8,655 nt of DNA from Dysgonamonadaceae bacterium. GTDB taxonomy: Bacteria; Bacteroidota; Bacteroidia; Bacteroidales; Azobacteroidaceae. Under the pieces are notes generated by a model that saw nothing but the letters and a program-made list of their open reading frames with translations, was not told the origin of the DNA and ran no database searches. The DNA lies in contig JAIRRK010000211.1 of assembly GCA_031256015.1 (NCBI GenBank), forward strand, positions 1 to 8,655, written 5' to 3'. The position numbers were made by a program, and so were the translations under genes. Shown here piece by piece: positions 1 through 6,507 of this stretch (within the stretch, counting starts at the first letter, position 1; each line of letters starts with the position of its first letter).

Positions 1-130
1 CTGGTCGAGTAGCTTCAACAGTGGCTTCAACGCGTGGCTTCGGTACTTGGGCTGCTCCTACGAGGGAGTGGACCGGGGAGTCAGCTACTGGTCGGCCCTG
101 TTTAGCGTCCGTTGCAAGAAAGACAACTAA
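1..130 (+). CDS. C-terminal end of a FISUMP / C-type-lectin-fold protein (5' truncated)
   Basis: Reading from base 2, an open frame of 42 codons runs off the left edge and stops at TAA 128-130. It begins WSSS, continues with NAW, and ends SVRCKKDN. This resembles the C-terminal end of the FISUMP (Fibrobacter succinogenes major paralogous) domain, where a WSSS block, a variable stretch and a closing 'SVR' strand complete a C-type-lectin / formylglycine-generating-enzyme-like fold. Such proteins are usually secreted or lipid-anchored surface proteins; the substrate or ligand cannot be told from this fragment. The segment is GC-rich (71 of the first 120 bases) against an AT-rich operon downstream. 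Many codons between WSSS and SVRC have the form NNC or NNT, as expected if AAC/AAT codons had been diversified at adenines, so this may be the variable region of a DGR target. The alternative is an ordinary paralogous FISUMP protein. The family call is moderately secure; the DGR role is inference. Confidence 0.6.
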   Translation, partial: WSSSFNSGFNAWLRYLGCSYEGVDRGVSYWSALFSVRCKKDN

Positions 131-136
131 GTCTGT

Positions 137-234
137 GAGTTAAGAACTAAGAACTAAGAACTAAGAACTAAGAACTAAGAACTAAGAACTAAGAACTAAG
201 AACTAAGAGTTAAGAACTAAGAGTTAAGAGTTAA
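137..234. repeat. Heptanucleotide tandem repeat, 14 units of GAACTAA / GAGTTAA
   Basis: Fourteen perfect 7-base units follow each other without gaps. One GAGTTAA is followed by nine consecutive GAACTAA (144-206), then GAGTTAA, GAACTAA and two GAGTTAA. The two variants differ by two transitions (A/G at position 3, C/T at position 4). The array begins six bases after the stop of the FISUMP-like gene and ends six bases before a terminator stem, so it lies in the 3' untranslated part of that transcript. Because the unit length is not a multiple of three and contains TAA (and TTA on the other strand), it places stops in all six frames; it is not coding. Slippage-driven copy-number variation is likely. 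Confidence 0.95.
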
Positions 235-239
235 GGGAT

Positions 240-265
240 ACAAGGGATTGTGTCCCTTGTTTTTT
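240..265 (+). terminator. Rho-independent terminator after the FISUMP-like gene
   Basis: An eight-base perfect stem, ACAAGGGA (240-247) and TCCCTTGT (253-260), closes a five-base loop and is followed directly by TTTTT (261-265). It lies about 110 bases after the stop codon of the upstream gene and before the promoter of the polysaccharide operon, so it separates the two transcription units. Confidence 0.88.
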
Positions 266-270
266 GAGTG

Positions 271-290
271 GCGGGGGGCGCGTAGCGCAG
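271..290. repeat. Short GC-rich patch with a small inverted repeat
   Basis: A six-G run is followed by GCGC-GTA-GCGC (278-288), a four-base inverted repeat with a three-base spacer. It stands out as an almost pure G+C island between the terminator and the AT-rich leader. It could be the remnant of a dispersed intergenic element or belong to the upstream GC-rich module. No function can be assigned, and the inverted repeat itself is too short to be significant alone. Confidence 0.3.
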
Positions 291-332
291 CAATCTTCTT
301 AGCCGTGTGCAAGCAGAACCCTATAAAAAATG

Positions 333-363
333 TTGTGATTTTATACTAATTGAATTACATTTG
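333..363 (+). promoter_or_regulatory. Bacteroidota-type promoter of the polysaccharide operon
   Basis: TACATTTG at 356-363 matches the Bacteroidota primary sigma factor -7 consensus TAnnTTTG exactly. A TTG at 333-335 stands 20 bases upstream, in the range expected for the -33 element. Transcription would then begin around 369-371, about 40 bases ahead of the GTG at 410. A weaker overlapping -7-like sequence, TCTATTTG, lies at 367-374. I saw no inverted repeats flanking the promoter that would suggest invertase-mediated phase variation, and no upstream NusG-like antiterminator gene, both of which are common in Bacteroides capsule loci. Confidence 0.7.
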
Positions 364-409
364 CGTTCTATTTGTACATTATGTAAATTTTAATAAATTA
401 TTGAACATT

Positions 410-1225
410 GTGAAGACAGTTAAATTACTTTTTTTCTCCTTTTTTCTTCTTGTTTTGTATTCCTGCCGGTCGGTTCCCAAAGACATTGCGTATCTGCAAG
501 GTATAGATGATTATAAAGATAAATTAAAGGAATTATCGTTGGATGATAAGGTTTATAAATTTCAAGACCAAGATCAACTTATTATTTCGGTATCCTCTCC
601 GGAGCCGAATCAAGAGAGAGTTGCTCAATTTAATTTGCCGGCCAACAGTTTTTTGTCTGCGGGAGAAACCCAACTGCGAGCAACCGGAAGTATTCAAACG
701 TATGTGGTTGACTCGAACGGCGATATTTATTTCCCTGTTTTGGGAAAAATTCATGTCGAAGGAAAAACCCGGGTGGAATTGAGAGATTATTTGGTTGAAA
801 AGTTGAAAAAATACATAGTCGATCCGATTGTAAGTGTCAATATCGATTCGGCATTCGTAACGGTATTGGGCGAAGTGGAGTCTCCGGGTCGGATTTCTTA
901 TCCGGGAGAAAAAATGACCATCTTTGACGCGCTCGGAGGCGTTGAAGATTTAACCATCTACGGAAATCGGAAAAATGTTTTGCTGTTGAGAGAAACCGAC
1001 AATCATCTGGAAACGGCCCGCATAGACCTTACCGACCCCGAAATTATTTTTTCGCCCTATTTTTATCTGAAACAACGCGACCTTATCGTTGTGGAACCGA
1101 ATGCCACAAAAAAGAAATCGGCCAATTACGGTGTCGCCGAAAACTATAACTTATCGATGATATCGTTGCTTTTCACGGCGGTATCGTTGATTTCGTCGCT
1201 ATTCCTTATGCTTAAAACAAAATAA
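410..1225 (+). CDS. wza: Polysaccharide export outer-membrane lipoprotein, Wza/BexD/GumB family
   Basis: This is the outer-membrane export component of a Wzx/Wzy-type surface polysaccharide system (family knowledge: members form an oligomeric channel). From GTG 410 the protein is 271 residues. It opens with a textbook lipoprotein signal peptide: Lys2 and Lys5, a hydrophobic run at 6-17, and a lipobox ending in Cys19 (LYSC). A Poly_export-type domain spans roughly 48-147, with 'GDIYFPVLGKI' near 104-114. An SLBB-type segment follows, with 'VLGEVESPG' at about 152-160 and 'FDALGGV' at 172-178. A hydrophobic helix at about 249-267 ends the protein and may be the outer-membrane-spanning helix. 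The frame is open back to a TTG at 350, but that codon lies upstream of the predicted transcription start, and only a start near 401 (TTG) or 410 (GTG) gives a proper signal peptide. No in-frame ATG exists before the signal peptide. It is the first gene of the operon, 26 bases before the co-polymerase gene. Confidence 0.9.
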   Translation: MKTVKLLFFSFFLLVLYSCRSVPKDIAYLQGIDDYKDKLKELSLDDKVYKFQDQDQLIISVSSPEPNQERVAQFNLPANSFLSAGETQLRATGSIQTYVVDSNGDIYFPVLGKIHVEGKTRVELRDYLVEKLKKYIVDPIVSVNIDSAFVTVLGEVESPGRISYPGEKMTIFDALGGVEDLTIYGNRKNVLLLRETDNHLETARIDLTDPEIIFSPYFYLKQRDLIVVEPNATKKKSANYGVAENYNLSMISLLFTAVSLISSLFLMLKTK

Positions 1226-1251
1226 TAACTGCACTTCTATCAATTACATCA

Positions 1252-2844
1252 ATGGAAACAACTCAAAATAAAACAGAATTGGAACAACTCAAAGATATTT
1301 TCTTCAATTGCTTAAGAAACTGGCCGGTGTTTATCGTATCTTTTGCCGTGTGCTCTCTTTTGGGAGCGGTATATTACCTGACGGCCGATAAAGTTTTTCA
1401 AGTCAACGCTCAAGTCAGTATTCGTCACGACGAATCATTATCCGGAGCCCCCATGTCATCCTCCGGTTCTTCTTCCTTGATGAGTGTTTTTGGTTTTGGG
1501 AGAGGTTCTTCGGCCAATATAGAAGACGAAACATTGAAGTTGCAGTCGCATGGATATATAAAAAATATTGTCAAGAAGCAAAGTCTTAATTTCAATTATA
1601 CGAAAAAGAAGTTTGGCGGATTTTCGAAAACGCCATTGTACGATCAATCTCCCGTAACGCTTAAAACGGATGACACTGTTTCGGATACTATCACAGGAGG
1701 ATTGACATTTCAATTGAAAGTGACTCCCGAAGAAGTGAAAGTAAAAGTAAAACGAGGATTTAAAACACTGGGAAATCATACCCTGAATTCATTTCCCGGA
1801 ATCGTTCAAACTCCTTTCGGAGATTTTGAACTCTCTCAATCGCCTTATTTCAATCGCTACGAATATCCGATGAACATTTCCGTGTCTTGGGGAAGTTTTG
1901 ATTATTGGACTCAAATTTATCAGAACCGATTAGAGGTTGATTTCGAGAAAAAAACCTCCGACATCATTCATCTCTCGATGAAAACAGATAACATCCCTTT
2001 CTCCAAGAAATTTATTGCGGAAGTAATAGATGTTTATAACGAAGAATGGGACAAAGATAAAAAAGTGGTTTCCAACAAAACAGTTGACTTTTTGAACACG
2101 CGTATTGCCGAATCGAACGAGAAATTAAATGATGTCGATAAGCAAATTCTTGATTTCAAGAAGCAACATAATCTCACGGAAATAGAAGCCGATGTGAAGA
2201 TGTATTTAACTCAAAGTGCGGAAATTCAGGCCGCCTTTTTGGAAGCGAAAACGCAACTTGATTTGGTTGATATGATAAACAAATTCGTTGAAGACCCCGC
2301 AAATAAAAACAGTTTAATTCCTTTCAGCTTATCAACGGCCGATCCTGCTTTTGCCGGAATGATTACTGTTTATAATGAAGAAGTTGTAAGACGAAAAGAA
2401 TTCGCTTTGGGAACGGAAAACTTACCGGGTGCTTATGATGAATCGATGAATATGTATCGTCGGAATTTAATCGAATCGTTGAATAATGTACGGAAAGGAC
2501 TGAAAATCACGGTAGATAATATTAAAAACAAAGAGAACGAACTTTCCCGGAAAATAGGGGATATTCCTCAGATTGAAAAGAATTATGTTCAATTAAGACG
2601 GGAGCAAGAGCTTCAACAAGAAATTTTAATATTTTTACTCGAAATGAAAGAGCAGGTTGGAGCCAAAGGAATCACGTTGTTGCCCAAATTGAAAGTAATG
2701 GACCAACCTTACGTGTTAAATAAACCGGTTTCTCCCAATTTGATGAAAATATCATTCTTAATCGTTTTGTTCGGAGGAGTGATTATTCCGGCAGTGATTA
2801 TTTACAACCTTCCCAAAAAGAGGCTTTTTGTTCGAAAAAAATAA
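1252..2844 (+). CDS. wzz: Polysaccharide co-polymerase / chain-length determinant (Wzz/GumC type), without tyrosine kinase domain
   Basis: This inner-membrane protein would set chain length and connect polymerisation to the export channel. It has 530 residues with the classical layout: a cytoplasmic N-terminus, transmembrane helix 1 at about 24-43, a large periplasmic region rich in predicted coiled coil (roughly 270-350 and 420-470), a proline-bearing stretch before the membrane (Pro486, Pro492, Pro495), helix 2 at about 498-518, and a short basic tail. A Ser/Gly-rich insert at 62-88 precedes 'EDETLKLQSHGYI', the Wzz-domain segment that usually reads as a 'del..l.S..l' motif. The protein stops about ten residues after helix 2, so the cytoplasmic BY-kinase domain with Walker motifs and a tyrosine cluster, found fused in many Wzc-like relatives, is absent. 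Its stop codon is followed immediately by the ATG of the flippase gene (zero spacing), suggesting translational coupling. The family is clear; the exact subgroup is not. Confidence 0.9.
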   Translation: METTQNKTELEQLKDIFFNCLRNWPVFIVSFAVCSLLGAVYYLTADKVFQVNAQVSIRHDESLSGAPMSSSGSSSLMSVFGFGRGSSANIEDETLKLQSHGYIKNIVKKQSLNFNYTKKKFGGFSKTPLYDQSPVTLKTDDTVSDTITGGLTFQLKVTPEEVKVKVKRGFKTLGNHTLNSFPGIVQTPFGDFELSQSPYFNRYEYPMNISVSWGSFDYWTQIYQNRLEVDFEKKTSDIIHLSMKTDNIPFSKKFIAEVIDVYNEEWDKDKKVVSNKTVDFLNTRIAESNEKLNDVDKQILDFKKQHNLTEIEADVKMYLTQSAEIQAAFLEAKTQLDLVDMINKFVEDPANKNSLIPFSLSTADPAFAGMITVYNEEVVRRKEFALGTENLPGAYDESMNMYRRNLIESLNNVRKGLKITVDNIKNKENELSRKIGDIPQIEKNYVQLRREQELQQEILIFLLEMKEQVGAKGITLLPKLKVMDQPYVLNKPVSPNLMKISFLIVLFGGVIIPAVIIYNLPKKRLFVRKK

Positions 2845-4224
2845 ATGATTCGACCCATTAAGAAAAAAATCGTTCAGCTCCTTAACAAAGGAAATGAACG
2901 AACCGTTCTGACAAAGAAGAATATTTTCGCCTCTTTCGGAATAAAAATACTGACTATTTTTATGACAATGATGCTTATGCCTCTTACCATCGGATACGTG
3001 AACGAAGAACGAAACGGGATATGGTTTACAATGACCAATATGGTTATGTGGATTGCCATTTTTGATTTCGGATTGGGGTCCGGACTGAAAAATAAATATG
3101 CTGAGGCAAAGGCAAAAGGAGATATGCTTCTCGCAAAAAAATATGTCAGTTCCACTTATGCAATTATCGGTTTACTCTGGTTGATTGTTTTTGCGGTGTT
3201 TTCGTTAATCAATCCTTTTTTGGATTGGAGTGCCATTTTCCCGAAGGTATCGCCCGAATATTTGCAGGAGTTGTATGAAACGACTTGGATTGTCGTTTTC
3301 AGTTTCGGAACGCTTTTCGTCGTGAAATTACTGAGCAATATTGTCATTGCGGACCAACGTCCGGCCATAGCTTCTTTGATTGATATGTTCGGGCAATTAC
3401 TCACTTTGATTGGAGTTTTTCTTTTAGCGAAATTAACTCCGGCATCACTTCCTAAATTAGGGTTTGTAGCCGGTTTTTCTCCGGTAATTGTTTTTTTGAT
3501 AGCCTCCGTTTATTTATTTAGCACTCGGTACAAAGAAGTTCGTCCTTCTTTTCGGTTTGTAGATTTCAAATTGGGGAAGGTTTTATTAAACTTGGGACTA
3601 AAATTCTTTGTTCTGACCATCGCCGCGTTTGTTGTTTCGACCACCTTATCTTATCTTATCACGTACATTGTAAATCCTGCAGAAACAACAAAGTACAATG
3701 TTTCATTCAAATTATTCTCTATTTTAATGAATGTGTTGGCCATTGTAATCATTCCTTATTGGTCGGCATTCACGGATGCTCACACATTAAAGGACTATAA
3801 ATGGATGCAGGAATCGGTTAAGAATCTGAGGAAATTTTTCGGATACTTCTTGATTCTTCAATTGATTATTTTGGCGTTATCTCCGGTTTTATATTATTTC
3901 TGGATTAATATATGGTTGAAAGACGAGGTATTGGATATTTCTTTTTGGATGTCGCTGGTTGTTTGTTTGTACGTTTGTTCCATGGTTTGGTTGGATTTGA
4001 ATATCTATCCCATAAACGGAACCGGAAAAATAAAACTGCAACTTTACAGTGCTTTATTTGAAATGGTTTGTTTCATTCCGTTAGCCGTTTATTTGGGAAA
4101 TAGAATAGGCGTGATAGGTATCATAATGGCTCCCGTTATCATTTACATCCCACGAATGATATGGGCTCCCATTCAATTGAATAAATTAGTTAAAGGTAAT
4201 GCCGAAGGAATTTGGAATAAATAA
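2845..4224 (+). CDS. wzx: Oligosaccharide flippase, Wzx-like (MOP/MATE-type superfamily)
   Basis: A 459-residue polytopic membrane protein with about twelve hydrophobic helices and a basic N-terminus (KKK at 6-8), the size and layout of Wzx / RfbX flippases that move undecaprenyl-diphosphate-linked repeat units to the periplasmic face. Family-typical signatures are 'FDFGLGSGLKNKYAEA' at 73-88, 'PYWSAFTDA' at 304-312 and 'NGTGKIKLQL' at 391-400. Hydrophobic helices can be seen at about 104-124, 147-166, 180-196, 208-225, 248-276, 291-306, 334-355, 366-385, 400-417 and 421-438, besides the N-terminal pair. It starts directly on the base after the co-polymerase stop and ends three bases before the polymerase start. 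Substrate structure cannot be predicted from sequence. Family assignment is strong; the specific role rests on the operon context as well. Confidence 0.92.
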   Translation: MIRPIKKKIVQLLNKGNERTVLTKKNIFASFGIKILTIFMTMMLMPLTIGYVNEERNGIWFTMTNMVMWIAIFDFGLGSGLKNKYAEAKAKGDMLLAKKYVSSTYAIIGLLWLIVFAVFSLINPFLDWSAIFPKVSPEYLQELYETTWIVVFSFGTLFVVKLLSNIVIADQRPAIASLIDMFGQLLTLIGVFLLAKLTPASLPKLGFVAGFSPVIVFLIASVYLFSTRYKEVRPSFRFVDFKLGKVLLNLGLKFFVLTIAAFVVSTTLSYLITYIVNPAETTKYNVSFKLFSILMNVLAIVIIPYWSAFTDAHTLKDYKWMQESVKNLRKFFGYFLILQLIILALSPVLYYFWINIWLKDEVLDISFWMSLVVCLYVCSMVWLDLNIYPINGTGKIKLQLYSALFEMVCFIPLAVYLGNRIGVIGIIMAPVIIYIPRMIWAPIQLNKLVKGNAEGIWNK

Positions 4225-4227
4225 GAT

Positions 4228-5580
4228 ATGGAATTTATTATTTTAATACTGATAGCTGTTTTTTTGTATGTACGAGGCCTCAAAGCTTGTGCAATGCTTA
4301 TCTTTTTCTTTTTTTTGACACAGGGATTTAACCTTATTCCGGAGGATATGACAGAATCGAATTTCGGTATTTCCAAAGGACATGATTACGCCATCTTATT
4401 ACTCGGACTGATATTGTTTGTTGATGTTGTCTTATTGAAAAAACGGTATCTGAAATTGGATACTTTTTTGAAGTTTCTTCTTTGTTTTTTCGTTTTTCTT
4501 TTATGTTCCGTTATTTACAGCAAATTTGTCCTTCACATTTCCACAAAAGAGATTATACAAAGTACACGAATTTATTTCCTTTGGGCTGTTTACTTGGTTT
4601 TCAGAGATATGAAAAAGGAACAATTGAAGGGCTTAATGTTTATTTTGTTCAATATTGTTGTCGGATTATCGGTTTTGTATTTGTTTCAACTTGTGATAGA
4701 AGAAAATATATTAAACAAACAGGCCGTCACTTCTACGGTTATCGGAGGAATTAGATTTCAACGTTTTTATAATCAGCCGGACATGCTCTATTTCTTCACG
4801 TTTACGGCTCTCTTTGTCAATCCGTATAAAGGAATGATAAAAAGAACGACAACGATTATCTTGGTTTCGGCTTTGGTTTTGGCTTTTCACCGAAGTTTAA
4901 CCGGATTCTTTCTTTTCACTTTAGGTATTGCGTATTTCATTAATTTATCGAAAGGACAAAGATGGAAAATAGCGACAGCGGGAGCCGTTTGTCTCTTGTT
5001 TATTGTCATTTTTTTCGGCTCTAAGTTTGCCGCATCTCGAACTTTTTTCGATATAAAAATAGTTCTTACTCAGGATGTAACAGAAGTAGATATAGATATT
5101 GAAGATTTAGCTAAATCGACGTTTACATTCCGAATGGCCCACCTTGCAGAACGAATGGAATTTGTTTCGGAAAGTTTGGCTTCCAAGGTGTTCGGGGTAG
5201 GATTGTATCCCGAAGATTCGAAAGCAGTGGGTAAGAGATTTGATTTTAAAGTCGGCTTAATCGAAGAATTAACCGGGAAAACGGTGCAACTGGCCACAGG
5301 TGATATTGTTTATTCTCTTTTAATTTTATATTTGGGTTATTTCGGAACGTTTTTGTTTGTATTACTGTATATTGTGCTGATGATTTCTTTTTATAAGTAC
5401 AAAAATAAGAGCAAATTGGCACTTGCATCCTTTTTATTTATTGTTTTTTCTTTTGGTATTTCTTTTTTCTCGGCAAATTTATATCTTCCACATACCTTTG
5501 TAATCGCTTTATTAGCATATTGTTTGGTTAAAAAAGAGGTGGAAGAAGAAAATATACAATCGGAAAAGGTGCTAAATTAA
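4228..5580 (+). CDS. wzy: Putative polysaccharide polymerase, Wzy-like (O-antigen polymerase/ligase-type membrane protein)
   Basis: A 450-residue, very hydrophobic protein with roughly ten to twelve membrane segments and one large hydrophilic loop at about 268-358, the topology typical of Wzy polymerases and the related WaaL ligases, which are poorly conserved in sequence. The loop is acidic at 282-294, contains 'HLAERMEF' (305-312) and 'FGVGLYPEDS' (322-331), and is followed by 'GDIVYSLLILYLGYFG' (358-373), a post-loop helix with the feel of the O-antigen ligase/polymerase family. 'FHRSLTGFF' at 220-228 puts a basic pair at a membrane boundary, as in the arginine-bearing segments of Wzy proteins. 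It would join flipped repeat units into a polymer on the periplasmic face. It starts three bases after the flippase stop and ends six bases before the next gene. A ligase role is the main alternative; a neighbouring flippase and co-polymerase favour polymerase. Confidence 0.78.
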   Translation: MEFIILILIAVFLYVRGLKACAMLIFFFFLTQGFNLIPEDMTESNFGISKGHDYAILLLGLILFVDVVLLKKRYLKLDTFLKFLLCFFVFLLCSVIYSKFVLHISTKEIIQSTRIYFLWAVYLVFRDMKKEQLKGLMFILFNIVVGLSVLYLFQLVIEENILNKQAVTSTVIGGIRFQRFYNQPDMLYFFTFTALFVNPYKGMIKRTTTIILVSALVLAFHRSLTGFFLFTLGIAYFINLSKGQRWKIATAGAVCLLFIVIFFGSKFAASRTFFDIKIVLTQDVTEVDIDIEDLAKSTFTFRMAHLAERMEFVSESLASKVFGVGLYPEDSKAVGKRFDFKVGLIEELTGKTVQLATGDIVYSLLILYLGYFGTFLFVLLYIVLMISFYKYKNKSKLALASFLFIVFSFGISFFSANLYLPHTFVIALLAYCLVKKEVEEENIQSEKVLN

Positions 5581-5586
5581 TTTATC

Positions 5587-6507
5587 ATGGATACTCATTC
5601 AGACAGAATCGTAAGAGCAACTGTTTTAACGTCACTATACAACAGCGAATTATTTATAGAAGATTACCTGAAAGCTCTTTCTTTAATAGAAGGAAAGGAG
5701 ATGATAGAGGTGCTTCTTCTGCACAATGCTCCGAATGAAAAAGAGATGGAAATAATAAATGCGTATCTTCCGTCATTAAGCTTTGTCAAACATATTATTA
5801 TACCGCAAAGAGAATTTTTATATAGAACATGGAACCGAGGGATTTCTCTTTCCCAAGGCGAGTATATCACTGTTTGGAATGTCGATGATGTTCGGTTTCC
5901 CGAAAGTATTGTTCAACAGATTCAGGCTTTGGATGATTGTCCGAATGCCGCCGTCGCTTATGGAGATATTTGGGTTTCGAAAGTATATGGAGTTTGTGAA
6001 GGAGAATTAACGAATAGTCCTTCCCACAATCGCAAAAAGGATTTTTTCAAAGCCTACCACATGTCATGTTTTCAGATGTGGAGAAAATCCATTCATGAAA
6101 CCATCGGTTATTACGATGAACAATTCAGGTGTTCCGCCGATTTTGATTTTCAAATAAGGGCAGCCATTCATTTCCCTTTCGTTAAAGTAAAAGAAGTTTT
6201 GGGTGTTTATCTGGATGATCAACCCTTTAAAATCAGTTATAATGGGTGTCAGCAGTCCGAAAATGACATTATTAATTTGAGATACGGCGCTTATGAGAGG
6301 TTGAACATTTTTAGAGTTTGTTCTTCCAAAAAGAAATACAGGAAAAATCACCATCTGTTTTTTGATGAATGGCACCCTTTTACGGAAGAATCACAATTCG
6401 GATTAATATATAAAGCAAAAGGATTGTTTTTATCTTTTTTCAGGTCAACAATCTTTGAAATAAAGCGAATCATTAAAAAAATGCTCTATGGAAAAAAAAC
6501 AAACTGA
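5587..6507 (+). CDS. Glycosyltransferase, GT-A fold, divergent family 2
   Basis: A 306-residue soluble or membrane-associated transferase expected to add a sugar to the lipid-linked repeat unit at the cytoplasmic face. The N-terminal strand 'TVLTSLYNSELFI' (12-24) and the 'WNRGISLSQGEYITVWNVDD' block (82-101) mark a family 2 GT-A domain; Asp100-Asp101 would be the metal/nucleotide-binding pair. 'FQMWRKSIHETIGYYDE' (162-178) and 'SADFDFQIRA' (183-192) correspond to the acceptor-side region with the catalytic-base position of the family. Oddly, the second strand ends in 'LLHNAPN' (44-50) where canonical members carry a 'DDGS'-like motif, so the nucleotide-binding loop is atypical. A basic, hydrophobic C-terminal stretch (about 275-303) could sit on the membrane. 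The last 20 bases overlap the next gene, and the overlap holds a run of eight adenines. Donor and acceptor sugars cannot be told. Confidence 0.85.
   Translation: MDTHSDRIVRATVLTSLYNSELFIEDYLKALSLIEGKEMIEVLLLHNAPNEKEMEIINAYLPSLSFVKHIIIPQREFLYRTWNRGISLSQGEYITVWNVDDVRFPESIVQQIQALDDCPNAAVAYGDIWVSKVYGVCEGELTNSPSHNRKKDFFKAYHMSCFQMWRKSIHETIGYYDEQFRCSADFDFQIRAAIHFPFVKVKEVLGVYLDDQPFKISYNGCQQSENDIINLRYGAYERLNIFRVCSSKKKYRKNHHLFFDEWHPFTEESQFGLIYKAKGLFLSFFRSTIFEIKRIIKKMLYGKKTN
6488..6507 (+). other. 20-base gene overlap with an A8 run (possible slippage/coupling site)
   Basis: The two family 2 transferase genes overlap here, with the downstream ATG at 6488-6490 and the upstream TGA at 6505-6507. Bases 6492-6499 are eight consecutive adenines. 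Reading by hand, loss of one A would carry the upstream frame through its stop and into the downstream frame (YG-KKQTDFQ...), giving one fused two-domain protein, while shifting the downstream gene's own start out of frame. The overlap and run are seen directly; any slippage is inference. Confidence 0.6.

Noticed and set aside
240..260. Hairpin as the DGR-associated cruciform that enhances retrohoming
   Set aside because: It lies more than 100 bases from the putative variable region and has a T-tract directly after the stem, so a transcription terminator explains it better.
278..288. GCGC-GTA-GCGC as a recombinase site for promoter inversion
   Set aside because: No second copy in inverted orientation was seen on the other side of the promoter; the arms are only four bases.
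131..409. CRISPR array or small coding gene in the repeat-containing intergenic region
   Set aside because: The repeats are directly adjacent 7-mers without spacers, and they put stop codons in all frames.
533..754. Minus-strand open frames within the operon genes (for example 533-754, 1456-1779, 2874-3155, 6064-6375)
   Set aside because: They lie wholly inside well-supported + strand genes, show no recognisable domain, and are best explained as shadows of those genes.
3646..3660. Three TTATC pentamers inside the flippase gene, possible phase-variation repeat
   Set aside because: Only three copies, within an ordinary hydrophobic codon run; too short to be a convincing contingency locus.
4309..4316. 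T8 run in the polymerase gene (and T7 at 3491-3497 in the flippase gene) as slippage sites
   Set aside because: Phenylalanine-rich membrane segments in AT-rich DNA produce such runs often, and unlike the A8 overlap no alternative reading frame gains a meaningful product.
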